Notes: generated by a model from the letters alone, not told the origin. A stretch of DNA of 64,000 nucleotides from Steroidobacter gossypii (GCF_016801985.1 NZ_JAEVLS010000004.1:186001-250000), one strand, 5' to 3'; counted from the stretch's first letter, positions 1-9,112 are shown. Program-made: numbers and translations.

Positions 1-532
1 AACCCTTGATGGCGGCACCATGCTTGCCAGTAAGCAGCCAGTAATGCAGTTCGCGAAACAAAGGCTGGATCAGCAGGGACATCGATTCGGGATGCCTGAG
101 CAGGTTCATCAGGCGCAGCGCGACCGATGCCACGTCTGCATCCGTATTTTCGGTCCGCCATGGGCTGCCTTCGGTGGTCACCGCATGGATTTCCGAAACG
201 AGGCTGGTGATCACGGCGGCGTCCAGCTCGATGAGCAGCGCGATGTAGGGCTCGAGGAGACTGGCCTGACATACTTCGGTCACGCTGGGAACGTCCGAGG
301 TGAACAGCACTGACTCACCTGCGCCAGCTTCGATGGCTCTTGTTCCAATCGAAACTTTCATCCGTCCCTGCAAAACGAGGCAAATCATCGGTCGGTCGCT
401 TTCCGGCAGGAATGCGCGCGGACGTGTGAGACGAACGACGCGCAGACCGACGATCGGCGTCACCGCGATGCCGGACGCGTCGGCGTGCGACTCCGAGAAA
501 CGCCGCGCTGTGTCGAGCAAGAGTTGGTTCAT
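1..532 (-). CDS. AraC-type transcriptional regulator, N-terminal part (cut by window edge)
   Basis: The reverse strand is open from an ATG at 532 to the left edge, giving 177 residues. It begins MNQLLLDTARRFSESHAD, continues with a cupin-like sensor fold (PMICLVLQGRMKVSIG, then GESVLFTSDVPSVTEV) and ends in an alpha-helical stretch with LMNLLRHPESMSLLIQPLF. This matches the N-terminal effector domain of the AraC_N (PF06719) type; the DNA-binding HTH would lie to the left of the window. The start codon overlaps the stop of the upstream SDR fragment in an ATGA, so the two are probably translationally coupled. In this family the HTH partner usually controls a neighbouring oxidoreductase. The family call is good; the effector is unknown. 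Confidence 0.8.
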   Translation of the reverse strand, partial: MNQLLLDTARRFSESHADASGIAVTPIVGLRVVRLTRPRAFLPESDRPMICLVLQGRMKVSIGTRAIEAGAGESVLFTSDVPSVTEVCQASLLEPYIALLIELDAAVITSLVSEIHAVTTEGSPWRTENTDADVASVALRLMNLLRHPESMSLLIQPLFRELHYWLLTGKHGAAIKG

Positions 533-906
533 GACTGAAGCTCGAGGACGATCGCACTGGAGCCGCTATTCAGAATGGGCAGCAGCAGCTCGATCAATGG
601 AAGCGCAGCGCCGGACTCCACGGCATCGGCGTCGACGACCAGGATGTCCAGGCGGTCGCCGATCACTGCGCGGACAACTCGAGCCAGCTGATTCGCGCCA
701 TCGGCAGTCGCCACATCCGCCACGGCCGCGCGGGCAATGCCGCCAGCCGAAACGATTGCTTCGACGATACGCGCGACGTTGGCGGTTGAATGCAGGTCGT
801 GGATGAGTACACGGGCGCCGGCATCCGCCAGTGCGATGGCCGCGGCTTTGCCCGGTGCTCGCGAGGCATTGGTCACAAGGGCCGTTTTTCCTCTCAAACG
901 AGTCAT
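529..906 (-). CDS. Half-length short-chain dehydrogenase (SDR) fragment
   Basis: This 125-residue frame has a strong ribosome site (GGGGAGGAGAG) just before ATG 906. It starts MTRLRGKTALVTNASRAPG and follows the SDR Rossmann pattern: beta1, a glycine-loop equivalent TNASRAPG (normally TGxxxGxG), an Asp after beta2 (LIHDLHS) and an ADVATADG segment resembling the SDR NAD-side Asp-Val motif. The NNAG motif is replaced by VVDADAV, and the chain ends at about the fifth beta strand, so the catalytic Ser-Tyr-Lys is absent. Typical SDRs have about 250 residues. The stop overlaps the start of the AraC gene by four bases. It is either a decayed SDR kept as a coupled leader or a small nucleotide-binding protein; it cannot be a standard dehydrogenase. 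Confidence 0.6.
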   Translation of the reverse strand: MTRLRGKTALVTNASRAPGKAAAIALADAGARVLIHDLHSTANVARIVEAIVSAGGIARAAVADVATADGANQLARVVRAVIGDRLDILVVDADAVESGAALPLIELLLPILNSGSSAIVLELQS

Positions 907-1036
907 CTCTCCTCCCCTGACCTGCCATATCCGTCGAGCATCTCCTCGATCCACGGGGGCCAATGTAGACCGGCGTTGCAGCCGGGAGAAAGACTTTGTA
1001 TCGTCGCCAGCGATACCTCTCAGGCATGGATCAACG

Positions 1037-1975
1037 ATGGAGCTCAGGCATCTCAAGTACTTCGTGGCGGTCGCTGAAGAGGGCAGCCTGACCGTAGCCG
1101 CGGAGAAACGGCTGTTCACCGCCCAGCCCTCCTTGAGTCGGCAATTGCGGGATCTGGAACACGAAGTGGGCGCGGCGCTGTTCGTCCGTCACGCGCGCGG
1201 TATCGAGCTCACGCCGGCGGGTCGAGCGTTCCTCGATCATGCGCGGCTGGCATTGAGCCAGGCGGCCGAGGCGATCGCTGCCGCACGCAGGGTTGCACGC
1301 CCTGGCAAACAAAGTTTCTCAGCTGGCTTCTTGACCGGCCAGGAAGTCGACTGGCTGCCTCATGTCACGGCAGTGCTGCGTGATGAGCTCAAGAACATCG
1401 ATCTCAAAGTGACCAGCGACTTCTCGCCCGATATCGCCGACGCGGTTCAACGTGGCGACATCGACGTGGGGTTCTGCCGCGTCGAGCCCCGCCCCGACGT
1501 GACCTACAGCGTCGTTGCACAGGAACCCATCGCTGTCATCCTGCCGAGCGATCACCGATTGGCGACTCGATCCGAGATCGATCCACGTGATCTGCAGCGC
1601 GAGGACTTCATCGGCTACTCGGACATTCCGCACGTACTACGCGATGTGGTGGATCGCTACTTCAAAAAGCAAGGCATCAAGGTGATACCACCCACGCACT
1701 TTCTCGACAACTTCACCACGGGCATATCTCTAGTCGCTTCCACTCGCGGTGTCACGCTGCTGCCCGCTTATGTGCTTCGCGTCCTGCCATGGTCGGTCGT
1801 GAGTCGCCCTTTGAAAGGAAAGGCGCCGACGATCGATCTCGCCGCGGGATATCGCAAGGACAACAAGTCACCCGCGTTGAAATCTCTATTGGCCGGCATG
1901 GACCAACTGGTTGCCGCAGGACGTGACATCGTCAGCCGAAAATGGCCGCCCCACGAGCGCGGCGCCAACCCCTGA
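1037..1975 (+). CDS. LysR-family transcriptional regulator
   Basis: The 312-residue product begins MELRHLKYFVAVAEEGSLTV, the standard LysR winged-HTH N-terminus, with AQPSLSRQLRDLEHEVG as recognition helix and linker (about residues 30-50). The rest is a periplasmic-binding-like effector domain (about 90-295), with segments such as DIDVGFCRVEPRPDV and EPIAVILPSDHRLA that resemble the CatM/BenM aromatic-acid-responsive group. I chose ATG 1037 because the HTH starts at its first residues; the frame is open for another 300 bases upstream without LysR similarity. It is divergent from the SDR fragment/AraC pair with 130 bases between, the usual LysR arrangement, so it may control them. The effector cannot be deduced. 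Confidence 0.9.
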   Translation: MELRHLKYFVAVAEEGSLTVAAEKRLFTAQPSLSRQLRDLEHEVGAALFVRHARGIELTPAGRAFLDHARLALSQAAEAIAAARRVARPGKQSFSAGFLTGQEVDWLPHVTAVLRDELKNIDLKVTSDFSPDIADAVQRGDIDVGFCRVEPRPDVTYSVVAQEPIAVILPSDHRLATRSEIDPRDLQREDFIGYSDIPHVLRDVVDRYFKKQGIKVIPPTHFLDNFTTGISLVASTRGVTLLPAYVLRVLPWSVVSRPLKGKAPTIDLAAGYRKDNKSPALKSLLAGMDQLVAAGRDIVSRKWPPHERGANP

Positions 1976-2083
1976 CGGGTCGAACTCCCGCCTCGATCCA
2001 AGCGGACGACCGCGCTCCGCGACAGCAGGAAATACCACCAAATATATGACTTGTCCGCAGCCTGTTCCGGCCGAAATTCGGCA

Positions 2084-2111
2084 TTGACAGCGATGTCCTT
2101 CCGGGTATGTT
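2084..2111 (+). promoter_or_regulatory. Putative sigma-70 promoter of the xylanase gene
   Basis: TTGACA at 2084-2089 is followed after 16 bases by TATGTT at 2106-2111. A perfect -35 with a reasonable -10, in the 270-base gap before the xylanase gene, supports a vegetative promoter. The remaining leader of about 130 bases shows no ORF. Confidence 0.45.
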
Positions 2112-2246
2112 GAAGCCTGGGCGGCGGCGGCCGGCAGTGGTCCCAGCCCTTCTCCTGCTCAACTTTCAACGCAGAAAAATCAACGGAGGTGCTCCACAGT
2201 CGATTTTTGTTAGCGGTAACTTCTGCAACCAAAGGGGGATCATGAA

Positions 2247-3914
2247 ATGGCACATGGAAGCATCAACGCCGGGGACTGGAAACGGACTGCAGCTCCCACG
2301 AGGTTCCTGGCTGTCGCAGCAATGACGCTTGTCACCCTGCTCGGAACGGCGTACTTCACGCTCGCTCAAGCACAAAGCAACTCCACGATCGTAGTCCGCG
2401 CCCGCGGCACAGCGGGCAGCGAGTCCATCTCGCTACGTGTCGATAGCACCAACGTGGCGACCTGGACCTTGACGACGGGCTACCAGGACTACACCGCCAC
2501 GACGAACCTCACCGGCAACATCACGGTGGCCTTCACGAACGATGCCAGCGGTCGCGACGTGCAAGTGGACTACATCACCGTCAATGGCAGTATCCGCCAA
2601 TCGGAAAACCAGAGTTCCAACACCGGTGTCTGGGCTAACGGCAGTTGCGGAAGTGGCTCCAATAGCGAGTGGATGCATTGCAATGGCGCCATCGCGTATG
2701 GACCCATCTCGAGCTCGGCGAACAGCATTTCGGTTCGCGCGCGAGGCACTAGCGGCAGTGAGTCTTTGAGCTTACGTGTCGACAACACAAACGTGGCGAC
2801 CTGGACCCTGACGACGAGCTATCAGGACTACACTGCGTCGACGAGCCTCACGGGCGCGATCACGGTGGCATTCACCAACGACGATGGCAGCAACCGCGAC
2901 GTGCAGGTGGACTATATCGTCGTCAACGGCCAGACGCGGCAGGCGGAGGCGCAAAGCTCCAACACCGGCTTCTACACCAATGGCAGTTGCGGCGGCGGCG
3001 GCTTCAGCGAATGGCTGCACTGTAACGGCGCGATCGCGTTCGGCACAGTCAGCGGTGGCGGTCCCGGTCCCATTCCGGCCATGTTCGTGGGCAACATCAC
3101 CACCAATGGCGCCGTTCGCAACGATTTCACCCAGTATTGGGACCAGCTCACGCCTGAGAACGAAGGCAAGTGGGGCACGGTCGAAGCAACGCGGGACGTG
3201 TACAACTGGAGCGGGCTGGACCAGGCTTATAACTATGCGATGGCGAACAACATCCCGTTCAAGCAGCACACCTTCGTCTGGGGCAATCAGGCGCCGAGCT
3301 GGATCAACTCGCTGAGCGCATCGGAGCAGGCGGCGGAAATCGAGGAATGGATTCGCGACTACTGCGCGCGCTATCCGAATACCGCGATGATCGACGTGGT
3401 CAACGAAGCAACGCCGGGCCACGCGCCGGCGACCTATGCGCAGAACGCGTTCGGCAGCAACTGGATCATTCGCTCCTTCCAGCTGGCGCGACAGTACTGC
3501 CCCAATGCCATCCTGATTCTCAACGACTACAACGTGCTGAGCTGGGACACCGAAGCGTTCATCCAAATGGCGACGCCAGCCGTCAATGCCGGCGTGGTCG
3601 ACGCCTTGGGCGCGCAGGCCCACGGCCTGGAGGGCCAGTCCCTGAGCAGCATCCAGAACAAGTTGAACCAGGTGGCCGCGCTCGGCCTGCCGATCTACAT
3701 CTCGGAGTACGATGTCGCCAGGACCAACGATCAGGAACAGTTGCAGATCATGCAGACGCAGTTCCCGCTGTTCTACAACCATCCGTCCGTGGCGGGCATC
3801 ACGTTGTGGGGATATGTCGTTGACAGCACATGGGTCACTGGCAGCGGCTTGATCTACAGCAACGGCACGCGCCGTCCGGCGATGAACTGGCTGATGAACT
3901 ATCTGGGCCGCTGA
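2247..3914 (+). CDS. Secreted GH10 endo-1,4-beta-xylanase with two CBM60-like modules
   Basis: The 555-residue enzyme would cut the beta-1,4-xylan backbone outside the cell. Residues 1 to about 43 form a long signal peptide (hydrophobic VAAMTLVTLLGTAYFTLA, cleavage near AQA). Two tandem modules of about 105 residues follow, each with VRARGT.GSES.SLRVD, VQVDYI.VNG and a Cys pair in SCG...SEW.HCNG. They resemble CBM60/CBM36 calcium-dependent xylan-binding modules. The GH10 barrel starts near residue 280 and is shorter than many GH10 domains. The acid/base is Glu387 (DVVNEATPG) and the nucleophile Glu487 (YISEYDV). ATG 2247 has AAAGGGGGA just upstream. It is convergent with the - strand GH43 gene and starts the arabinoxylan locus. 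Confidence 0.93.
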   Translation: MAHGSINAGDWKRTAAPTRFLAVAAMTLVTLLGTAYFTLAQAQSNSTIVVRARGTAGSESISLRVDSTNVATWTLTTGYQDYTATTNLTGNITVAFTNDASGRDVQVDYITVNGSIRQSENQSSNTGVWANGSCGSGSNSEWMHCNGAIAYGPISSSANSISVRARGTSGSESLSLRVDNTNVATWTLTTSYQDYTASTSLTGAITVAFTNDDGSNRDVQVDYIVVNGQTRQAEAQSSNTGFYTNGSCGGGGFSEWLHCNGAIAFGTVSGGGPGPIPAMFVGNITTNGAVRNDFTQYWDQLTPENEGKWGTVEATRDVYNWSGLDQAYNYAMANNIPFKQHTFVWGNQAPSWINSLSASEQAAEIEEWIRDYCARYPNTAMIDVVNEATPGHAPATYAQNAFGSNWIIRSFQLARQYCPNAILILNDYNVLSWDTEAFIQMATPAVNAGVVDALGAQAHGLEGQSLSSIQNKLNQVAALGLPIYISEYDVARTNDQEQLQIMQTQFPLFYNHPSVAGITLWGYVVDSTWVTGSGLIYSNGTRRPAMNWLMNYLGR

Positions 3915-3928
3915 ACGGCCTTGCCTCG

Positions 3929-3957
3929 GGCGCCCCTATCTGAAGGGGCGCCTGTTT
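3929..3957 (+). terminator. Putative terminator between convergent xylanase and GH43 genes
   Basis: A perfect 9-bp stem GGCGCCCCT (3929-3937) / AGGGGCGCC (3944-3952) with a six-base loop is followed by TGTTTG. The U-tract is weak. The position 14 bases after the xylanase stop, between converging genes, supports termination. Confidence 0.6.
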
Positions 3958-3961
3958 GCTC

Positions 3962-5305
3962 TCAACGGATCCTGACCCAATCCACTTCGACGGGTTCGGG
4001 CCCGGCACTGGTCACGAACAGATCGTGCACGCCGGCCGGAATGGCCTTCGCAGCGGCACTGGCAATCTTCCAATCGGCTGTTCCCCGATCGATGTCGACT
4101 CGGCCGATCATGGGTCCGTCTGGTTTATCCAAACGCAGTTCGAGCGCCCCCGTGGCGGGCGCCTTCACGCGCACCTCGATCGATGCCTGAGCACCCGCGC
4201 CGAAGTCGACTTCGTCGAATCTCACCCATGCCTGGTCGGCACTGAAGGTGGTTCTCCAGCCCGCGTGCGGATTTGCTTCGTCCAGGAATGAAATCGCGAC
4301 CCCTGCCCCGCTGGTCGCACTGTAGCGGTCGATCTGGATCTCGCTGCTCGCATTCACCAGGCCGACACCGCGCAAGGTGGGAGTGACTTTCTGGATCGTG
4401 CCGTCGGCGTTGAAGAACAACTTGTCGGCCCGGATCGCGCGGTTCTTGTCGAACGAGGGAGAAAGATCCTTGTCGTGATAGAACAGATACCACTGCCCCC
4501 GGTAGTCGAGGATGGAGTGGTGCACGGTCCAGCAACCGCTCTGCGCTTCGTCCAGAATCACGCCGGCATGTTTGAACGGCCCCATGGGCGAGGTGCTCAT
4601 CGCATACTCGAGGCGCTCGGTCTTGTTCGCGACGTGCGGATAGGTGAGATAGTAGATGCCGTTGCGTTCGAATACGAAGGGCCCTTCCTGCAATCCCTTC
4701 TTGGGCAGTTCGTCGAACACCGCCGGCTCACCCTCGATCTCCAGCATGTTCGGCTTCAACCTGGCGACCAGGATCTTGTCCAGGGAATAGTACAGATAGG
4801 CGCTGCCGTCCTTGTCGATGAGCACGGCCGGATCGATGCCTTGCACGCCCTCGATGTAAGTGGGCATGGGTTTGAACGGTCCGTAGGGCTTGTCCGCGAT
4901 CGCCACGCCGATGCGGAACCCGCCGCTCTTCGCGATCGCCGGAAAATAAAAATAATACTTGCCGTCTTTGAAGACGGCGTCCGGCGCCCACATGGCGTAA
5001 GCGCCGGGATCGGCCCACTCCACTTCCGTCTGCTTCACGATCACGCCGTGATCTTTCCAGTCCGTCAGATTCTCCGAAGAGAAGACGTGATAATCCTCCA
5101 TGACAAACCAGTTCGGCTTGCCTTTGTAGCCTGGCGGCGCCTTGATGTCGTGCGAAGGATAGACGTAGACCTTGCCCTCGAACACGCGCGCCGTCGGGTC
5201 GGCGGTGAACTGATCCATGATCAGCGGATTGGTCGCGAACGCTGCTGTGGTGTGCAGCAGCCCTGCAACAGCCGCGGGCAGAAAGTGACGTAGCGAGAGA
5301 GTCAT
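3962..5305 (-). CDS. Exported GH43 arabinofuranosidase/xylosidase with C-terminal CBM6-like domain
   Basis: The 447-residue protein has a signal peptide (MTLSLRHFLPAAVAGLLHTTAAFA) and a five-bladed propeller of the GH43 type. The catalytic set is visible: general base Asp36 (ADPTARV), pKa modulator Asp158 (GIDPAVLID) and general acid Glu207 (LQEGPFVF). After about residue 320 comes a beta-sandwich with GAGVAISFLDEANPH and FDEVDFGAGAQASIEVRV, typical of CBM6. GH43 enzymes with this layout remove arabinose or xylose from arabinoxylan. The gene is last in the long reverse-strand series, and a terminator separates it from the receptor gene upstream, so it may have its own promoter. The exact GH43 subfamily and substrate cannot be fixed by eye. 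Confidence 0.88.
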   Translation of the reverse strand: MTLSLRHFLPAAVAGLLHTTAAFATNPLIMDQFTADPTARVFEGKVYVYPSHDIKAPPGYKGKPNWFVMEDYHVFSSENLTDWKDHGVIVKQTEVEWADPGAYAMWAPDAVFKDGKYYFYFPAIAKSGGFRIGVAIADKPYGPFKPMPTYIEGVQGIDPAVLIDKDGSAYLYYSLDKILVARLKPNMLEIEGEPAVFDELPKKGLQEGPFVFERNGIYYLTYPHVANKTERLEYAMSTSPMGPFKHAGVILDEAQSGCWTVHHSILDYRGQWYLFYHDKDLSPSFDKNRAIRADKLFFNADGTIQKVTPTLRGVGLVNASSEIQIDRYSATSGAGVAISFLDEANPHAGWRTTFSADQAWVRFDEVDFGAGAQASIEVRVKAPATGALELRLDKPDGPMIGRVDIDRGTADWKIASAAAKAIPAGVHDLFVTSAGPEPVEVDWVRIR

Positions 5306-5338
5306 GGTGCACCTGGGTTCCGAACTTGCCGAGCCATG

Positions 5339-5370
5339 AAAAAAGGCGACCCGAATCCTCGGGTCGCCTT
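5339..5370 (-). terminator. Strong rho-independent terminator after the TonB receptor gene
   Basis: Read on the - strand this is a perfect 12-bp stem (arms 5359-5370 and 5343-5354, core GGCGACCCGA) with a four-base loop, followed by a run of six T (complement of 5339-5344). It lies 11 bases after the stop of the receptor gene ending at 5381. Confidence 0.9.
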
Positions 5371-5380
5371 CGCGATCACA

Positions 5381-8359
5381 TCAAAGCTCGAAACGCACGC
5401 CGAGGCGATACACACGGCCGAGCGCATCATAGAGCGCCGGGTTGCTGAAGATCGTTACACGCGCCGGGTGCTCATCGAGCACGTTGTCGACTTTGAAGTA
5501 GGCAACCGTGCCCGGCAACATCTCGTACGATCCGCCGATATCCAGGTAGAAAGCCCCATCCACGTGATTGTTGTTGATGGTCGGTCGATTGACGGTCGAG
5601 ATCGGGCAGGTGCCGGGCTGACATTCGATGTACTGGTTGCCCAACACGCCGTCGCTGATCCACCGTTCCTGGATCTGGAACGAGAACTTGTCGGTGTCGT
5701 AGCTCTGGATGGCCAGCACTTTCCAATCCGCCTTGGTGTCGATGTTGACACCGGCGGTGTCCACCGGGATGGTGCCCGGCAGGCCATTGTCGCTGATGTA
5801 TTCGCGGATGTGCGTCGCCAGGCCGCGCACCGTGAACGTACCGGGCAAACCGAACAACTGCGGCCACCGATAGCTCGCCTCGATATCGAACCCGGAAGTT
5901 TCGATGGAAGCGAAGTTGAACGACTGCACGTTGATGAAGTTCGGTCCGTTCGGATTGTTCAGGTTGAACGCGTTACAGGTGGGCAGAACACCCCGGAAAC
6001 AGAAGTTGACGATGTCATTGGCGCTCAGGCTCGAGATCACGTCGTCGATCTTGATCTTGTAATAGTCCACCGACACGCTGAAGTTCGGCAGCCAGGCGGG
6101 CTCGGATAACACCACACCGAATGACGTATTGCGGGCGATCTCCGGCGTGAGCGCGGGATTGCCGACCTGGTTCTGGATCGCGAGCACGTTGACGTTGCGG
6201 AACGGGTCCAGGAAGTTCGGCAGCGTGGTCGTGACCGGCGCCGCGAACAGCTCCGAAAGATTGGGCGCACGCGCATCGCGCGACGTGGTGGCGCGCAGGC
6301 GCAGACCATCCAGCGGAGTATCCCAGGTGCCGCCGATCTTCCAAACGTCGATCGTTCCAGAGGTGCTGTAATCGGTCACGCGTGAGGCGGCATTGAGGTT
6401 CGCTCGACCGACGCTCTCTGTATCGAACAGCGGCAGGTCGAACTCCAGATAGGCTTCCTTGACGCTGTACTCGCCCTCGCCGTTCTTGTAGTTGCCCGCA
6501 TACCAGTTGTTGCCGGTGTCCAGCAGCACGGGATCGGCCGGATAGTCATCGTTGTATGGCGTTCCTTCGATACCCGCTTGAGGCAGGATGCCGTTGCCAT
6601 AGGCATCGGCGCGAACGCGGTATTCTTCCTTTCGATACTCGACGCCCAATGCAATCGCCAGCGGCCCGGCCCACAGGTCGACCGGCTCACCGGAGATGTT
6701 GAAGCTGGCGACGTCCTGATTCTGTCGCGTGCGCTGATACGGACCCTTCGCCGGCATGATGTAGTTGAACGCCGCGTCCGAAGGCCGCATGCCGCCGAAG
6801 ATGTTGATGGGCACGCAGCCGTTCGCCCGCGCCACGGGATCGGCGCAAACGATATTGCCGTCCAACGTGATCGCGTTGATCGCCTGGTTGAAACGTCGCG
6901 ACAGCATGATGCTCTTGACGTCGACGTCCGAGAAGTTGACGCCGTGCTCGTAATAACCGTTGTAGTTCCAGTTCTTGCCCAGCACGGACATGCCACCGAG
7001 CGCGCCCAGCACGAAACGATACTGACGGCGATCGGTGTACACCTGCGTGCTCGGCAGGATGGCGTTGCTGGTTCCGTATTGGAAGCTGGTGATGGCGTCG
7101 GCAGGGTTGCCGTTGGGCGCCGCGCACATCGCCCGGATCGACGCCGGCAGGAAGGCGTTATCGCACTGGATGGTGAGATTCGGCCGGTTCATGCCGTTGA
7201 TGGGCTGATTGTGAGTCTGCACCTGGGCCAGGTTGACCGTGACGTACACTTCGTCGTCATCCGCGAAGTCGAATCCCAGTCGGCCGTAGCCGTTGATGCG
7301 CTCCAGATCGGACTGCAAGGTGCGGCCGGAGTCGACATTGCCGGACAGATCGCCGCCGACGCAGAAGCCCGGAAGGCAGCCACTGACAGTGCCGGCCGCG
7401 TTGCGATCGGGCACGCCGTTGGAGCCGTACTGGAACTGAAATGGGTTGCCGGCTTCGTCGAACGCCCATCCCTGCAGCGGCCCGGAGGTGATCAGGCCGT
7501 ACTTGGTGTAGTTGTAAGGCTGGGCGTAATCGATCACGACGTATTGCGGCGATCCATCATTCGTCACGTTGCGATTGACGAGGGTTCGCTGCGTGAACCA
7601 GTCGCGACCGCCCGCAAGCCCGACGCCGTAAGGACCCGGGCCCACACCTGCTTCGTCGTGATATTCGACGCTGCCCACCGCATGCAGGCGACCGTCGAGG
7701 AAGCTGCTGCCGGCGGCGAACTGAGCGACGACGGTCTCGTTGTCGTCGTAGTTGGTGATGCCGCCTTGAACATTCCCCTTGAAGCCTTCGAAGCGCGTGT
7801 TCGTGACAAAGTTGACCACGCCGCCCACGGCGTCGGAACCGTAGGAAGACGATGCGCCGCCGTTGACCACGTCGACGCGTTCGATCAGCAGCTGAGGAAA
7901 CAAACTCACGTCGGGCACGCCCGTGACGTTCGCGCCGACGACACGCTGACCATCGAGCAGCGTCAGGGTGCGGATCGGACCCAAGCCACGTAGCGAAAAC
8001 GAGCTCAGGCCTTGCTGTCCGCTGGAGGTGCTGAAGGTGTTGGTCTGCGTACCGGTGGAGCCTTGCAGCGACGGCAACTGCGCGACGGTGGTGAAAATGT
8101 TGGGCTGGGCGTTCGCGGTGAGCTGCTCAGCGCTGATCACCGAGGTGGGCGTCGGCGCGTTGTAACCCGTCGACATGATGCGGGTGCCCGTGACGAGCAC
8201 CTCCTCGAGGCCCGAGCCCTCCTTCTTCTCATCCGAGGGCGACACTTGAGCCTGCACCGACAGTGGCATCAGCAACCCGAAGGCCGCCAACGTCCGAAAG
8301 CCTCCCGACCTGCTTTTCATCAATGAACCGAGGCCGTCCTTGCGAAAATTTTTTGACAT
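5381..8359 (-). CDS. TonB-dependent outer-membrane receptor (xylan locus, second copy)
   Basis: This 992-residue protein should import oligosaccharides across the outer membrane using TonB energy. After a signal peptide (hydrophobic FRTLAAFGLLMPLSVQAQ, about residues 21-38) comes a TonB-box-like EEVLVTGTRI, then the plug with LPSLQGSTG and SSSYGSDAVGGVVNFVTN. The C-terminal barrel contains the family pattern ATTSRDARAPNLSELFA and ends VYRLGVRFEL. The pattern fits the large proteobacterial carbohydrate-type receptors. ATG 8359 is preceded by AGAAGAG. It follows the GntR gene by 54 bases in the same direction and has its own strong terminator downstream, so it probably closes the glycosidase operon. 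The ligand is inferred from context only. Confidence 0.92.
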   Translation of the reverse strand: MSKNFRKDGLGSLMKSRSGGFRTLAAFGLLMPLSVQAQVSPSDEKKEGSGLEEVLVTGTRIMSTGYNAPTPTSVISAEQLTANAQPNIFTTVAQLPSLQGSTGTQTNTFSTSSGQQGLSSFSLRGLGPIRTLTLLDGQRVVGANVTGVPDVSLFPQLLIERVDVVNGGASSSYGSDAVGGVVNFVTNTRFEGFKGNVQGGITNYDDNETVVAQFAAGSSFLDGRLHAVGSVEYHDEAGVGPGPYGVGLAGGRDWFTQRTLVNRNVTNDGSPQYVVIDYAQPYNYTKYGLITSGPLQGWAFDEAGNPFQFQYGSNGVPDRNAAGTVSGCLPGFCVGGDLSGNVDSGRTLQSDLERINGYGRLGFDFADDDEVYVTVNLAQVQTHNQPINGMNRPNLTIQCDNAFLPASIRAMCAAPNGNPADAITSFQYGTSNAILPSTQVYTDRRQYRFVLGALGGMSVLGKNWNYNGYYEHGVNFSDVDVKSIMLSRRFNQAINAITLDGNIVCADPVARANGCVPINIFGGMRPSDAAFNYIMPAKGPYQRTRQNQDVASFNISGEPVDLWAGPLAIALGVEYRKEEYRVRADAYGNGILPQAGIEGTPYNDDYPADPVLLDTGNNWYAGNYKNGEGEYSVKEAYLEFDLPLFDTESVGRANLNAASRVTDYSTSGTIDVWKIGGTWDTPLDGLRLRATTSRDARAPNLSELFAAPVTTTLPNFLDPFRNVNVLAIQNQVGNPALTPEIARNTSFGVVLSEPAWLPNFSVSVDYYKIKIDDVISSLSANDIVNFCFRGVLPTCNAFNLNNPNGPNFINVQSFNFASIETSGFDIEASYRWPQLFGLPGTFTVRGLATHIREYISDNGLPGTIPVDTAGVNIDTKADWKVLAIQSYDTDKFSFQIQERWISDGVLGNQYIECQPGTCPISTVNRPTINNNHVDGAFYLDIGGSYEMLPGTVAYFKVDNVLDEHPARVTIFSNPALYDALGRVYRLGVRFEL

Positions 8360-8413
8360 GGTCTCTTCTCGTGGATTTTAGTTTCTCAGGGCCCGACTCC
8401 GCTCGATCGCGGT

Positions 8414-9112
8414 CTATATCTCCAGATCGATCACTTCGCTCATCGCAGTGCGCGCAGCGGTGACATCGGTCGCCGAGATCGCAGCGAAAAGCTCTGAATA
8501 CTTGGCAGCAATCGCCCGCGAGTGCGTCGGCCGCGGCGCGCGCTGACCGGTTGCCCCGGCGAGCGCCTGGTCGATGATTCGGCCCATGGCCGAAAAGAAA
8601 CAATTGCCGGCCGACTCGAACATCACCGCACGAAACTCACGTTGTGACATCCGGGCTGCCCCAGCAGGAAGCCGATAGATGTCTACCAATGCCGCGCGCA
8701 TCGCCTGCTGCTGCGGCTCCGTGCGTCGCTCAGCGGCCAAGGCCGCGGCGCTGGGCTCGATCGCCCTGCGCAATTCGTAGATCGAGGGCAACACCTGTCG
8801 TCCACGCTGAACACCGAGCAGCCAGCCCACGACATCCGGGTCCAACCAGTGCCATAGCTCGGCCGACGTCACCTTGGTGCCGGCCCTGCGACGACTCTCC
8901 ACCAAACCTTTCGCCACCAGGATGCGCATTGCTTCCCGATACGCCGTTCGCGACACCCGCAGACGCAAGCACGCATCCACCTCTCCTTCCAGGAGCTGGC
9001 CAGGCTTCACGTCGCCTGAAAGGATGGTTACAGCTACGTCGCGCGCGATGCTGCCACTCAGCGATGCGGCTCGCGTTTCGGCCCGATCGTTGTTGCTGAT
9101 CATGACGCTCAT
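8414..9112 (-). CDS. GntR-family (FadR/FCD type) transcriptional regulator in the xylan locus
   Basis: The 232-residue protein has an N-terminal winged HTH (residues about 20-85: VAVTILSGDVKPGQLL, then LRVSRTAYREAMRILVAKG and GTKVT) and an all-helical FCD effector domain (about 110-228: YELRRAIEPSAAALAAER...). Regulators of this type usually repress sugar or sugar-acid catabolic genes and release DNA on binding the ligand. A ribosome site GAGGGACC precedes ATG 9112. It lies 33 bases downstream of the arabinofuranosidase gene and 54 bases upstream of the receptor gene, so it is probably co-transcribed with the genes it controls. Its operator and ligand (arabinose- or uronate-derived?) are not shown by the sequence. 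Confidence 0.88.
   Translation of the reverse strand: MSVMISNNDRAETRAASLSGSIARDVAVTILSGDVKPGQLLEGEVDACLRLRVSRTAYREAMRILVAKGLVESRRRAGTKVTSAELWHWLDPDVVGWLLGVQRGRQVLPSIYELRRAIEPSAAALAAERRTEPQQQAMRAALVDIYRLPAGAARMSQREFRAVMFESAGNCFFSAMGRIIDQALAGATGQRAPRPTHSRAIAAKYSELFAAISATDVTAARTAMSEVIDLEI

Noticed and set aside
2772-3782. A long open frame antisense to the xylanase gene
   Set aside because: Its composition (Arg, His, Val and Gly-rich without motifs) is that of a mirror frame in GC-rich DNA; the + strand encodes a full GH10 enzyme with catalytic residues.
6578-7993. A 471-codon open frame antisense to the second TonB receptor gene
   Set aside because: It has no family motif and no ribosome site; the reverse strand encodes an intact receptor.
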